Source of the DNA: Actinomycetes bacterium | GTDB taxonomy: Bacteria > Actinomycetota > Acidimicrobiia > Acidimicrobiales > Acidimicrobiaceae | Direction: 5' to 3' | Length of the DNA: 64,000 nt | NCBI GenBank assembly: GCA_021826315.1 | Contig: JAKAZZ010000001.1 | Span: 47,282-111,281, forward strand | Shown: positions 36,442 to 45,720 of the stretch, in pieces | Layout: every line of letters starts with the position of its first letter | Position numbering within the stretch: position 1 is the first letter of the stretch | Translations under genes and position numbers: made by a program | Notes under the pieces: generated by a model | Databases searched by the model: none | Told to the model about the DNA's origin: nothing | The model's input: the letters and a program-made list of their open reading frames with translations, nothing else

Positions 36442-38580
36442 TTGGATAATCATCCAGAGTTAGAGTCTGAGGGCAGATATATCAAGGCGGCCTACGAGCA
36501 GGTTCGTAAATTGCGAGGCAGCCTGTCGAGCAACCTTCAAGAGATGTATTACCAAGAAAAGGGTGGAACTCATCAAGCTCGAGCAGAGCGGGACATCGTT
36601 GTAAATTCGACCCTCGAGAGACTTAATCACCTCGACTTTGGCGAGTTAGCCCTTTGTTTCGGTCGAATCGATCACGAAGTTGGGCCGATGAGCAATGGCG
36701 ATCGGTTCTACCTTGGTCGTATAGCAGTTGCAGACGACTTAATGGAGCCCCTTGTTGTTGACTGGAGGGCGCCAGTCGCAGAACCCTTCTACCGTGCTAC
36801 AGCCCTAAATCCAATGGGCTTGACGCTTCGTCGACACTTTCAACTCGATGGGGAGAATTTGGTCTCGATCGAAGACGAACCACTAGCAGGCGGTAGCGAT
36901 ACCGGTAACGACCTAGTTGGCCCAGGGGCACTCTACAGCGCAATCGATAAGGCGCGCAGTGGTCAGATGGGAGATATCGTCGCGACAATCCAAGGCGAAC
37001 AGGATCGGATCATTCGATCTCCACTCTCTGGGGTCCTTGTGGTTCAAGGTGGACCGGGTACTGGAAAGACTGCAGTTGCGTTGCACCGTGCCGCCTACCT
37101 CCTCTACACGCACCGATCCCGCCTAGATAGCCAAAGGGTTTTGGTAATTGCGCCTAATCCAGTCTTTCTGAAGTACATTGAGAGAGTTTTGCCATCTCTA
37201 GGCGAGAGTGGAGTCGAATTGACCACAATCGCAAGGATGGTTGAGGTAAAACGGGAACTTCGCATCGCCGGCGAGGAGGAAGCTACCGTCAAAGCTGACA
37301 GGCGCATGGTCCGCCTCATTGAAAAGGCGGTTCTTGATCGGCAGCGGCCTCTAGGGAGTCCAATTGAGATAAATATCGGGTCAGTATCTGTATTTATTAC
37401 AAAAGAGCTTTCCGCAACGGCGGTTCGCAGAGCCAAGAGGCGTCCAGGTACCCATAACGAACGCGTCCGAATCGTTGAGACGTTTTTGGCGAAGGAACTT
37501 GCTACTGACTACATTAAAAAGAGTGAGTACTATTCATCACTCGACATTGATGAAAAGGAAGAGAGCGCTCCTGCGCCTCCTCTGGAACTCGATGAAGAGG
37601 ACGTTGATCAAGTTGCCGAGATTGCTGGAGAGATTCGAAGCGATCCAGTATTCATTAAAGCTGTCGGACGTATTTGGCCTCGCCTTGCCCCCGAAGATCT
37701 ACTCGATGATCTGTACTCGCATACCGCGCTAACAAAACTAGCTGCGCGCGATATTTTGAGCGGTGATGAGATCTCGATCCTAAATCGCACGTATATCCAC
37801 GGATACTTGAGCGATGCCGACCTTCCACTTCTTGACGAAGCACTGGTATATCTTGGTCCGTATCACAAGAGGCAGACTCTGCCGGCGAGGTACGGTCATA
37901 TCGTCGTTGACGAAGCCCAAGAACTCTCCTATATGCAATCTCGAATGATCGGACGTCGAACACTTTCATCGTCTGTGACATTGGTTGGTGACCTGGCGCA
38001 GAGTACCGCCCCGTACTCAGTTGGAAGCTGGGCAGAGATCGTTGAACCTATCGCCATATCGATTAGGGAGTGGCGATATGAGCAGCTAAGTATCAATTAC
38101 CGCACTCCTAGCGAGATACTTGAGGTGGCTAATCGCCTCTACGATCCAGAGGCTATGGGCTTGATGCCTACTCGAGCTATTCGCTCGACTGGGGTAGATC
38201 CAGTCATCATAAATTGTGATCGGGACGTTACACAATGTGTTATTGACGCGATTGTTGTTATGGTTGAGGAGTTAAAAATTGGTCTAATTGGAGTGGTAAT
38301 TCCAAATCATTCTGAATGCGATGAAAGTATCATTTACCGCTCCGTTGAAAACGTGTTGCATGAGTTCGTAGATGTAAAAGTCGACGTCAGGCGCTTCGAT
38401 CAATCTAAGGGACTCGAATTCGATGGCGTTATCGTTGTGAATCCGTCGCGATTAGTAACCTCTAACCGAACTAAAAAGGCTGCATTTTTTACCGCAGTGA
38501 CACGTGCTACGAAGCGGTTGAGTATTATCGTTGAAAGTGATGAGGTTCAGACTCTTGATTCATGGGGAATCGACCAGTAG
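36442..38580 (+). CDS. HelD/HelR-like RNA polymerase-recycling ATPase (UvrD-like superfamily 1)
   Basis: A 712-aa SF1 ATPase of the actinobacterial HelD class. Its first 190 residues form the coiled-coil arm and SH3-like region (EQVRKLRGSLSS, YLGRIAVADD, VDWRAPVAEPFYRA). The last is a HelD hallmark. Walker A is QGGPGTGKTAVALHRAAYL, then VVDEAQELSYMQ (motif II), LVGDLAQST (motif III) and, at the C-terminus, RRFDQSKGLEFDGV and FTAVTRATKRL. HelD proteins pry open stalled RNA polymerase and free it from nucleic acid; some (HelR) give rifampicin tolerance. TTG 36442 with GGAGA upstream is the start. Stand-alone gene. Confidence 0.88.
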   Translation: MDNHPELESEGRYIKAAYEQVRKLRGSLSSNLQEMYYQEKGGTHQARAERDIVVNSTLERLNHLDFGELALCFGRIDHEVGPMSNGDRFYLGRIAVADDLMEPLVVDWRAPVAEPFYRATALNPMGLTLRRHFQLDGENLVSIEDEPLAGGSDTGNDLVGPGALYSAIDKARSGQMGDIVATIQGEQDRIIRSPLSGVLVVQGGPGTGKTAVALHRAAYLLYTHRSRLDSQRVLVIAPNPVFLKYIERVLPSLGESGVELTTIARMVEVKRELRIAGEEEATVKADRRMVRLIEKAVLDRQRPLGSPIEINIGSVSVFITKELSATAVRRAKRRPGTHNERVRIVETFLAKELATDYIKKSEYYSSLDIDEKEESAPAPPLELDEEDVDQVAEIAGEIRSDPVFIKAVGRIWPRLAPEDLLDDLYSHTALTKLAARDILSGDEISILNRTYIHGYLSDADLPLLDEALVYLGPYHKRQTLPARYGHIVVDEAQELSYMQSRMIGRRTLSSSVTLVGDLAQSTAPYSVGSWAEIVEPIAISIREWRYEQLSINYRTPSEILEVANRLYDPEAMGLMPTRAIRSTGVDPVIINCDRDVTQCVIDAIVVMVEELKIGLIGVVIPNHSECDESIIYRSVENVLHEFVDVKVDVRRFDQSKGLEFDGVIVVNPSRLVTSNRTKKAAFFTAVTRATKRLSIIVESDEVQTLDSWGIDQ

Positions 38581-38745
38581 TGGTTGACTGAGCCTCTGAG
38601 GCGGTCGATATGCAATATTGTCGGTCTTTTGATAGACATTAAGGTATCGCATAGGGTTGAGGGAAACGATTCGTTACAGTTGAGAGAGGAATCTTTCGAT
38701 TTGAATCGATGAATCTCTCAACAATGTAGGTTTGCACGGGTAAGA

Positions 38746-39354
38746 ATGGGGTATATGTCTCAGACTATTGTTTCGCACAACAGTCGAGAGAGTGAACCAA
38801 TCCGGTTCAACCGACCGTCCATGCTTGGCGTGGGCACAATGGTCTGGTTGTCGTCGGAATTGATGTTTTTCTCTGGACTCTTCGCAGCATACTTTACGCT
38901 GCGGTCAGGAGCTAAGGGTCCTTGGCCTCCAGCTGGTATTAAGCTTGACGTTCTGCAGTCGGGTATCTTTACCCTCATACTCGTAATGTCTTCGGTGACA
39001 ATGCAAAAGGCAGTCTTTGAGGCCGAGCATGGACGTCGTAAGTCAGCGATTCGGTGGATTGCACTTACCCTCACGATGGGTGGATCGTTCGTCGCTAACC
39101 AGGTTGTCGAGTGGACACACGTTGCGTTTTCGGCTTCGACGAATGCATTCGGGTCATTGTTCTTCATTATGACTGGCCTCCACGGCCTCCACGTAATCTT
39201 GGGACTCGTGGGAATGCTGTTCCTTATCGGGCGTCTTGCCGGTCGTACCAACGACCCAGGTGAACTTCCTGTAATCCAATCACTCAGTTATTACTGGCAC
39301 TTTGTTGACGTAGTATGGATTGCCCTCTACAGCGTCCTCTTCCTCACGCATTAG
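38746..39354 (+). CDS. ctaE: Cytochrome c oxidase subunit III
   Basis: A 202-aa membrane protein with five hydrophobic spans, including the conserved MFFSGLFAAYFTLR, GLHGLHVILGL and YYWHFVDVVWIALYSVLFL. It is subunit III of an aa3-type heme-copper oxidase. It is the first gene of a seven-gene block (ctaE-qcrC-qcrA-qcrB-ctaC-ctaD-ctaF) for the actinobacterial complex III-IV supercomplex. Start ATG 38746 or ATG 38755. qcrC follows after 9 bp. Confidence 0.95.
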   Translation: MGYMSQTIVSHNSRESEPIRFNRPSMLGVGTMVWLSSELMFFSGLFAAYFTLRSGAKGPWPPAGIKLDVLQSGIFTLILVMSSVTMQKAVFEAEHGRRKSAIRWIALTLTMGGSFVANQVVEWTHVAFSASTNAFGSLFFIMTGLHGLHVILGLVGMLFLIGRLAGRTNDPGELPVIQSLSYYWHFVDVVWIALYSVLFLTH

Positions 39355-39363
39355 GAGATTTGA

Positions 39364-40239
39364 ATGGCGATATTCAAACGCCCTGGAAAGGCGCGTCGAG
39401 CGACCCTTTTGCCTATAGCCGTTGGGACAATTACAGTTGGGGCGGCCTTTTTGGCTTTCGCGCCAACCGCTAGTTATGCCCAGTCGAACAACCCCTCTTC
39501 CCTAAGTAACTACGGCTATACGGGATCGTATATCTACGGGTCCAACGGACATGGTAACGGAAATGGTTCAATTACAAATGTAAATCTCGATCCGTCGACG
39601 ATCCCATTCGGCAAAAGCCTCTTTGTTGAAAACTGTGCAAGCTGTCATGGTAACTATGCCCAAGGATCTAGCCGTGCGCCCAACCTACAAGGACTTGGAG
39701 CGGCGACTATCGACTTTTGGGTATCGACAGGGCGTATGCCATTGGCGGATCCAACGACACAGGCAGTGCAAAAGCCTCCACGATTTTCCCGAAGTGAGAC
39801 GTTGGCAATAGACGCCTACGTTACGTCGCTAGCAAGTGGTGGTCCTGCAATCCCTAATGTAAACCTTCAAATGGCAAATGAGGCAAATGGATCTGAGCTA
39901 TTTGCGACGAACTGTGCGGCCTGCCATACCATCACCGGAGCGGGCGACGCTCTCGCTTCTGGCGTTTACGCGCCAAGTCTCCTTAGTGCCTCTCCTACGC
40001 AGATTGCCGAGGCTATTCGCAGCGGACCTGGCAACATGCCGAGGTTTGGCCCTAACACCTTGACTGATCAGCAGGTAGCAAATATCGCTAAGTATGTAAC
40101 GTATCTCCAAAAGCCTGTCGACCAAGGTGGAATAGCGCTTGGTCACGTTGGCCCGGTTACAGAAGGATTCGTTGGAATTTTGATTGGACTTGGCCTTTTG
40201 ATGCTTGCAGGACTTTGGATCGGAGGAAAAGCTAAGTGA
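39364..40239 (+). CDS. qcrC: Menaquinol-cytochrome c reductase diheme cytochrome c subunit
   Basis: A 291-aa dihaem c-type cytochrome. It has an N-terminal signal anchor ending near ASYAQ, two heme-binding motifs, CASCH (91-95) and CAACH (184-188), with axial-ligand regions after each (GRMPLADP, NMPRFGP), and a C-terminal membrane span (FVGILIGLGLLMLAGLWIG). In actinobacteria this subunit replaces soluble cytochrome c and hands electrons directly from the bc1 complex to CuA of the oxidase. The segment between signal and first heme is Asn/Gly/Ser-rich. It overlaps qcrA by four bases (GTGA). Confidence 0.95.
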   Translation: MAIFKRPGKARRATLLPIAVGTITVGAAFLAFAPTASYAQSNNPSSLSNYGYTGSYIYGSNGHGNGNGSITNVNLDPSTIPFGKSLFVENCASCHGNYAQGSSRAPNLQGLGAATIDFWVSTGRMPLADPTTQAVQKPPRFSRSETLAIDAYVTSLASGGPAIPNVNLQMANEANGSELFATNCAACHTITGAGDALASGVYAPSLLSASPTQIAEAIRSGPGNMPRFGPNTLTDQQVANIAKYVTYLQKPVDQGGIALGHVGPVTEGFVGILIGLGLLMLAGLWIGGKAK

Positions 40240-41117
40240 CGCAACTTCACGAGAATTCTGCAATCGATGTAGCGCCAAAGAACAGGTCAGCTGAAGTATT
40301 TGTAGGGGTTTGCTTTTTCCTATCGGTTCTTGCAACGATTGGGTTGGCAATTACATATTGGGTAGGCGGCCAACCACAAGTCGAAGGCGGCCTTCTCTTC
40401 GTGACCCTTGGTGGGATTGGATTTGGAATGGTTGCTTGGGGCAAGTACCTAGTACCCCAAGGTCCTTTCGTTCAAGAGCGCGAAGTGCTAAAGTCCGAGA
40501 TCGTTGAGAAGCAGGCAATGCTTGCAAGTCTCGATCGAGGTCAAAAGCAGTTAGGACGCAGATCTTTCCTTGGAAAGATGCTCGGTGCCTCAATTGGTCT
40601 CTTCGGAGCTATTAATCTCTTCCCCTTCTTGCGTTCGCTTGGACCTGTTCCAAAGAAGGCATTGACAACGACGCCTTGGAAGAAGGATGCGCTAATCGTC
40701 GGTCCAGACGGTCTAGGCGTGAATACGGCCACACTTGAAGTTGGCGGAATCCTGACCGTATTTCCAAGCTATGACGTGGGTGGTGCAATCTCTCAGACCG
40801 TTTTGATTCGTGTCGCAGACCAAAATTGGACCACAAAGCCTGGGCGTGAGACCTGGGGGCCTCAGGGTTACTTGGCCTTCTCGAAGCTCTGTACCCACGC
40901 TGGATGTCCGGTAGGGCTCTACCAAGAGTTGACTCAGCAACTTCTGTGTCCTTGTCACCAAAGTCTCTTTGACGTCCTAACCGGGGCAACGCAGGTATTT
41001 GGTCCGGCACCACGGCCACTTCCACAGTTGCCAATCTACTTCGATTCAAATGGAAACCTGAGGGCACAATCTGGCTACCTTGAGCCAGTTGGTCCAGGAT
41101 ATTGGGAGCGCGGATGA
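40236..41117 (+). CDS. qcrA: Menaquinol-cytochrome c reductase Rieske iron-sulfur subunit
   Basis: A 293-aa Rieske protein with three N-terminal hydrophobic spans (actinobacterial type) and a [2Fe-2S] domain: CTHAGC and CPCH supply two Cys and two His ligands, each with the extra disulfide Cys. The Arg-Arg just before the third span (RRSFLGKMLGASIG) looks like a Tat signal, as known for this family. The start is GTG 40236, overlapping the qcrC stop; qcrB in turn overlaps at ATGA. Confidence 0.95.
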   Translation: MTQLHENSAIDVAPKNRSAEVFVGVCFFLSVLATIGLAITYWVGGQPQVEGGLLFVTLGGIGFGMVAWGKYLVPQGPFVQEREVLKSEIVEKQAMLASLDRGQKQLGRRSFLGKMLGASIGLFGAINLFPFLRSLGPVPKKALTTTPWKKDALIVGPDGLGVNTATLEVGGILTVFPSYDVGGAISQTVLIRVADQNWTTKPGRETWGPQGYLAFSKLCTHAGCPVGLYQELTQQLLCPCHQSLFDVLTGATQVFGPAPRPLPQLPIYFDSNGNLRAQSGYLEPVGPGYWERG

Positions 41118-42748
41118 TAGTTACTCAAGCAACCGATTGGTTTGACGAGCGACTCGGAATAGCTAAGTTCACACGCAAGTCATTGAATAAGATCTTCCCC
41201 GACCATTGGTCGTTTATGTTGGGTGAGATCGCAATGTACTCCTTTGTGATTCTCCTCTTCACGGGAGTCTTTCTCACCCTCTTCTTCGTTCCTAGTTCGA
41301 AGGATGTTGTCTATAACGGTGCCTATGCTCCGCTAAGAGGAACGAAGGTCTCTGAGGCATTTGCCTCAACGTTGAATATCTCGTTCTCGGTGCGTGCAGG
41401 GCTCGTTATGCGCCAAATGCACCACTGGGCAGCAAACGTCTTCATCGCGGCGATCGTTGTTCACGTCTGCCGTATCTTCTTTACGGGCGCGTTCCGCAAG
41501 CCACGCGAGATTAACTGGCTTGTTGGAACTGGACTTTTGGTGCTGGCAATCGTGAATGGCTTCCTTGGCTACTCGCTCCCTGATGACCTTATTTCAGGTA
41601 CGGGTATACGTATCGCCTTTTCGATCGTCCTTTCGGTTCCAGTTGTTGGAAGCTACCTTGCATTCCTCCTCTTCGGCGGAAACTTCCCTGGCGATTCGAT
41701 TATCCCTCGCTTTTACAGCCTGCATATTTTGATTATCCCAGCCCTGATCGTGGGACTATTGACTGCTCACTTGGCGATCATGTGGCATCAGAAGCACACT
41801 CAGTTCAAGGGTAAAGGTAAGACCGACCGTAACGTTGTGGGCGTGGCGATGTGGCCAGCGTATGCATTCCAAGCGGGTGGGTTCTTTTTCGTAACCGCTG
41901 CCGTTATCGCAATCCTTGGTGGTTTGGTTCAGATCAACCCAATTTGGCTCTATGGCCAATATGTTCCTTATCGAGTATCCTATGCGGTCCAGCCTGACTG
42001 GTACATGGGTTGGCTCGATGGCGCCCTTAGGCTCATGCCGAGTTGGGAAGTGCAGGCATTCGGTCACATGATTCCGAACGTCTTCTTCCCATCAGTGCTA
42101 CTTCCGGGCATAACCTTCACCCTGCTTGGTGCTTGGCCTTTTATTGAAAAGAAGATTACTAAGGATAACTCGGAGCACAATCTCCTTGACAATCCGAGAG
42201 ACGTTCCATGGAGAACTTCCGTTGGAGTAGGTTTGCTAACCTTCTACGTGGTCCTTTTCTTTGCGAGCTCTACTGATGTTTTAGCTAACTCATTCTCGCT
42301 ATCTTTGAACTTCGTTCTCTGGGCCTTTAGGATCCTATTGTTTGTAGTTCCTCCGATAGCTGCATACATTGCCTATAAGCTCGCGAAAGAGGCATCTGAT
42401 GTTCCAGGAATTGGAAAGCGCAAGAGGGCTCTTATCATCTCGCGAAGCGAAGAGGGTGCATTCTCTACCTCGGAGTCAGCGCCTCGCAGCATCGCTCACG
42501 AGGAGATTATCGAGGAACTCCCAGAAGAGGTCAAGTACCACAGTGTCCTAGATGGAACTGAAGAGTACGTAATGCCGACGGCTGCAGCAGCGGTGTCGAC
42601 CGTCATTAATAACGTTTCTGTCGATGTCGACCTAGGACCACTTCCTTCAGGAGGTAGCGGTGTCTATCAGATCCCAAGGTCGCCTCGTGGATCAGCGCCC
42701 AATGGCCGAAGCGATGAGCAAGATCATCAAGGGGATTTAGATGAATAG
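41114..42748 (+). CDS. qcrB: Menaquinol-cytochrome c reductase cytochrome b subunit
   Basis: A 544-aa cytochrome b. The histidines that bind hemes bL and bH lie in RQMHHWAANVFIAAIVVHVCR and in the SLHILIIPAL / LLTAHLAIMWHQ span. The Qo-site loop has a PDWYMG motif (QPDWYMGWLDGALR), typical of actinobacteria in place of PEWY. About eight membrane spans are followed by a C-terminal cytoplasmic tail of about 130 residues with acidic and Pro/Gly-rich parts, again an actinobacterial trait. ATG 41114 overlaps the qcrA stop; a TTG at 41102 is open but less likely. Confidence 0.94.
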   Translation: MIVTQATDWFDERLGIAKFTRKSLNKIFPDHWSFMLGEIAMYSFVILLFTGVFLTLFFVPSSKDVVYNGAYAPLRGTKVSEAFASTLNISFSVRAGLVMRQMHHWAANVFIAAIVVHVCRIFFTGAFRKPREINWLVGTGLLVLAIVNGFLGYSLPDDLISGTGIRIAFSIVLSVPVVGSYLAFLLFGGNFPGDSIIPRFYSLHILIIPALIVGLLTAHLAIMWHQKHTQFKGKGKTDRNVVGVAMWPAYAFQAGGFFFVTAAVIAILGGLVQINPIWLYGQYVPYRVSYAVQPDWYMGWLDGALRLMPSWEVQAFGHMIPNVFFPSVLLPGITFTLLGAWPFIEKKITKDNSEHNLLDNPRDVPWRTSVGVGLLTFYVVLFFASSTDVLANSFSLSLNFVLWAFRILLFVVPPIAAYIAYKLAKEASDVPGIGKRKRALIISRSEEGAFSTSESAPRSIAHEEIIEELPEEVKYHSVLDGTEEYVMPTAAAAVSTVINNVSVDVDLGPLPSGGSGVYQIPRSPRGSAPNGRSDEQDHQGDLDE

Positions 42749-42781
42749 TCGCGCGAATGTTGCAAACGATTGGACTCTACT

Positions 42782-43525
42782 ATGAGCAGCTTTAAATTTG
42801 TAAAAGAGAGACACAGGAGCATTGAAGGCCTCGCTCTAGTCGGTTTGGCTTTAGTACTCTCGTCGTGTTCAAATGCTTTTGGTGGTTATCGAGGCGCTAC
42901 TACTCAAGGTCAGTCCGAAGCGTCTTTATATCAAGGCTTTATGATCACGGGGATTGTGGTTGCCGGTATTACTTTCTTGGGACTTTTTTACGTTCTGGTA
43001 AAGTACAGGAGACGCAAGGGAACGAACAAGATTCCAAAGCAGCGCCACTCCAATCTTCCCGTTGAGGTCATTTATACAGTTATACCTGTCCTGATCGTTA
43101 TTGGACTATTCGTATTTACCGTTCGATCAGAGAACAAGATCACTCAGGTCTCATCCAACCCGAACGTCTCGGTTGATATCACGGCCTTCCAGTGGGGTTG
43201 GAGATTCACCTACTCCAATGGGGTCTCAATCGTTTCGCAAGGCGCGAACTATCCGCAGTTAGTTCTTCCTTCGAATGAGACCACTAAAGTAACTCTTGTA
43301 TCGCAGGACGTAGTTCATGGATTTTATGTCCCTGCTTTCAACTTCTCTCGTTACGCCCTCCCGGGAGTCACGAACTACTTCGACCTCACGCCTACGACTA
43401 CTGGAACTTACGTTGGTAGGTGCAGTGCTCTTTGTGGCCTTTACCACGGAGAGATGCTCTTTAGCGTGCGTGTCGTAACCCCATCACAATTCAAGAGCTG
43501 GCTAACACAACAGAAGGCGGCATAA
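42782..43525 (+). CDS. ctaC: Cytochrome c oxidase subunit II
   Basis: Subunit II of the aa3 oxidase, about 247 aa. The N-terminus has a hydrophobic run ending LVLSSCS, a lipobox, so the mature protein is a lipoprotein at Cys. Two membrane spans follow (GIVVAGITFLGLFYVLV; VEVIYTVIPVLIVIGLFVF) and then a cupredoxin domain with the CuA ligands in CSALCGLYHGEM and the earlier DVVHGFYVPAF. It accepts electrons from QcrC. Start ATG 42782 has no good Shine-Dalgarno; TTG 42770 is also open. The stop overlaps ctaD's ATG by one base. Confidence 0.94.
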   Translation: MSSFKFVKERHRSIEGLALVGLALVLSSCSNAFGGYRGATTQGQSEASLYQGFMITGIVVAGITFLGLFYVLVKYRRRKGTNKIPKQRHSNLPVEVIYTVIPVLIVIGLFVFTVRSENKITQVSSNPNVSVDITAFQWGWRFTYSNGVSIVSQGANYPQLVLPSNETTKVTLVSQDVVHGFYVPAFNFSRYALPGVTNYFDLTPTTTGTYVGRCSALCGLYHGEMLFSVRVVTPSQFKSWLTQQKAA

Positions 43526-45231
43526 TGACCATAGCAGACGAGAGAAAAGACCTCTCTCACGACGAGGGTGGCCACGAGCACGATCACGGTGGGCCGAAGG
43601 GTATCTACCTGTGGCTGACCTCAACTGACCATAAGGTTATCGGGAAGTCGTACATGTACACCTCCCTAGTATTTATGCTCATCGCTGGTGCTATGGCGAT
43701 GATCATAAGGGCCCAGCTCACTGGTCCGAATAACCACTTGGTTTCGCAACAGACATACAACGAACTCTTTACTATCCACGGTTCGATGATGTTGTACCTC
43801 TTTGCGGGGCCGTTCGCATTCGGTGGATTCGCCAACTACATTCTTCCGCTTCAAATTGGAGCGCCGGACATGGCATTTCCACGTTTGAACGCACTTTCCT
43901 ACTGGCTCTTCTTGACCGGTGGAGTCACAATGCTGTCGGGTTTCTTTACCTCCGGTGGAGCTGCTGCTTTCGGTTGGGTGTCATACGCTCCGCTTTCTAG
44001 CTACTCCAATGCACCAGGTGCAGGCCCTGACCTCTGGATCGTGGCTATCGTACTTACAGGTTTTTCGGGTATTTTCACTGCGGTAAACCTCATTACTACA
44101 GCCTTCTACCTTCGGGCGCCGGGGCTGACTATGTTCCGCCTTCCGATCTTTACCTGGAATATGATCGTCACCGGCATGTTGATCTTGATCGCGTTTCCAA
44201 TCTTGACCGCGGCAATGATCATGCTCTATGCCGACAGACACTTCGGAGCTCACTTCTTCACGGTCTCTGGGGGTGGATCGCCGGTTATGTGGCAGAACTT
44301 ATTCTGGTTCTTTGGCCACCCTGAGGTCTACATCCTTGCGCTTCCATACTTTGGAATTGTCACTGAGGTTATTCCTGTCTTTTCTCGTAAGCCCGTCTTT
44401 GGTTATAAGGGATTGGTCTTTGCTACCTTGTCTATCGGAGCTCTTTCAACCGGTGTATGGGCTCACCACATGTTCACTACTGGTACAGTGCTCCTTCCGT
44501 TCTTCTCTGCTCTTTCTCTTCTGATCGCTGTTCCAACAGGTGTTAAAGTCTTCACTTGGATCGCTACGATGTGGGGCGGGGATATTGAGTTCAAGACTCC
44601 GATGCTCTTTGTCGTCGGCTTCTTGGTTACCTTCGTTATGGGTGGAGTAACCGGAGTAATGTTGGCAGCTCCGCCAATTGACTTCGCCGTTCACGATACA
44701 TACTTTGTGGTGGCTCACTTCCATCAAGTGCTAGCGGGTACTGCAGTCTTTGGCGGTTTCTCTGGATTTTTCTACTGGTATCCAAAGTTAACAGGAAGAA
44801 TGTATCGAGAGGGGCTGGGCAAGCTTCAATTCTGGATGGCCTTTGTAGGTTTTAGTCTTACCTTCTTCCCTCAGTACATAATTGGACTTAGGGGAATGCC
44901 GCGTCGCGTTCCTGTCTATCTCGTCTCCGATCACGTAACCTTCTTGAACCAGCTTTCTACTGTAGGTGCGTTCCTTACAGGTGCCTCTTTCGTGGTTTGG
45001 TTGATCAATATGTTGATTTCTTGGAAGAGGCCGGTCGCTGCCGGAGATAATCCTTGGGATGGTCATACCCTTGAGTGGGCGACATCTTCGCCGCCGCCTC
45101 ACCACAACTTTGTTACGCTTCCGCCGATTCGCTCAGCTAGGCCATTGTGGGATGCTAACCATCCTGAACATGCTGACTACAAGAGTCCTGGTCATGGCGT
45201 AGAATTTCGTGACGAGGAGGTCAATAAGTAA
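43525..45231 (+). CDS. ctaD: Cytochrome c oxidase subunit I
   Basis: Catalytic subunit of an A1-type heme-copper oxidase, 568 aa with 12 membrane spans. Heme a ligand His lies in NELFTIHGSMML; the CuB site and His-Tyr crosslink in WFFGHPEVYILALP, whose Glu defines the A1 D-channel end; heme a and a3 ligands in FVVAHFHQVL. The N-terminus is His/Asp/Gly-rich. It overlaps both neighbours by one base (TAATG joints), so translation is coupled from ctaC to ctaF. Confidence 0.97.
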   Translation: MTIADERKDLSHDEGGHEHDHGGPKGIYLWLTSTDHKVIGKSYMYTSLVFMLIAGAMAMIIRAQLTGPNNHLVSQQTYNELFTIHGSMMLYLFAGPFAFGGFANYILPLQIGAPDMAFPRLNALSYWLFLTGGVTMLSGFFTSGGAAAFGWVSYAPLSSYSNAPGAGPDLWIVAIVLTGFSGIFTAVNLITTAFYLRAPGLTMFRLPIFTWNMIVTGMLILIAFPILTAAMIMLYADRHFGAHFFTVSGGGSPVMWQNLFWFFGHPEVYILALPYFGIVTEVIPVFSRKPVFGYKGLVFATLSIGALSTGVWAHHMFTTGTVLLPFFSALSLLIAVPTGVKVFTWIATMWGGDIEFKTPMLFVVGFLVTFVMGGVTGVMLAAPPIDFAVHDTYFVVAHFHQVLAGTAVFGGFSGFFYWYPKLTGRMYREGLGKLQFWMAFVGFSLTFFPQYIIGLRGMPRRVPVYLVSDHVTFLNQLSTVGAFLTGASFVVWLINMLISWKRPVAAGDNPWDGHTLEWATSSPPPHHNFVTLPPIRSARPLWDANHPEHADYKSPGHGVEFRDEEVNK

Positions 45232-45623
45232 TGAAGGTTGAATACCGTATTTACATGGGCATAGGCGTCTTCGTGCTTCTCATAACTGCCGTTTACTTCT
45301 TTTGGGCAAAGGAGTACGGCGGTGTAACGATGCTCTTTGGTGTTGCGGGCCTTGGAATTATGCCTGCACTGTACTTTGGGTGGTGGAGAAAGCGCATGGA
45401 TCCTCGTCCTGAGGACTCTGAGACCGCGACTATTGCCGAGAGCAAGGGCGTAATTGGTGCCTTTCCAAGCAATACCATTTGGCCTTTCGTTCTGGGCATG
45501 GGTGCATTTTTGTCTGCTCTCTCCTTGGTTTTTGGGGAGTGGACGTTGGTAATTGGAGGAGCTCTTCTTATCTTTGGTGCTGCCTCGGTAACGCTTGAGA
45601 GTCGTCGCGGCGGTGTAATCTAG
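45231..45623 (+). CDS. ctaF: Cytochrome c oxidase subunit IV (actinobacterial CtaF type)
   Basis: A 130-aa protein with four hydrophobic spans: IGVFVLLITAVYFFWA, TMLFGVAGLGIMPALYFGWW, TIWPFVLGMGAFLSALSLVF and WTLVIGGALLIFGAA. Between spans 2 and 3 is the RKRMDPRPEDSE loop typical of actinobacterial COX IV. It has no known catalytic residues and stabilises the oxidase. Position as the last gene, overlapping ctaD, supports the call. A hairpin terminator follows. Confidence 0.9.
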   Translation: MKVEYRIYMGIGVFVLLITAVYFFWAKEYGGVTMLFGVAGLGIMPALYFGWWRKRMDPRPEDSETATIAESKGVIGAFPSNTIWPFVLGMGAFLSALSLVFGEWTLVIGGALLIFGAASVTLESRRGGVI

Positions 45624-45656
45624 AGTCGTTGCTCACGCAAGGTCTGATCTGAAGTT

Positions 45657-45690
45657 GGGGAGGCTCATGGGGCTTCCCCGCTTTCATTTA
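45657..45690 (+). terminator. Terminator of the respiratory operon
   Basis: GGGGAGGC and GCTTCCCC form an 8-bp stem (one G-T pair) with a 7-nt loop, followed by a short, imperfect T-rich run (GCTTTCATTT). It lies 34 bp after ctaF. Confidence 0.6.
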
Positions 45691-45720
45691 AGGGTCAGTT
45701 AGGAGATATAGGATCTAGCT

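Noticed and set aside
43981..44253. Minus-strand frame inside ctaD
   Set aside because: ctaD is unmistakable on the plus strand; the opposite frame is His/Asp/Arg-rich noise.
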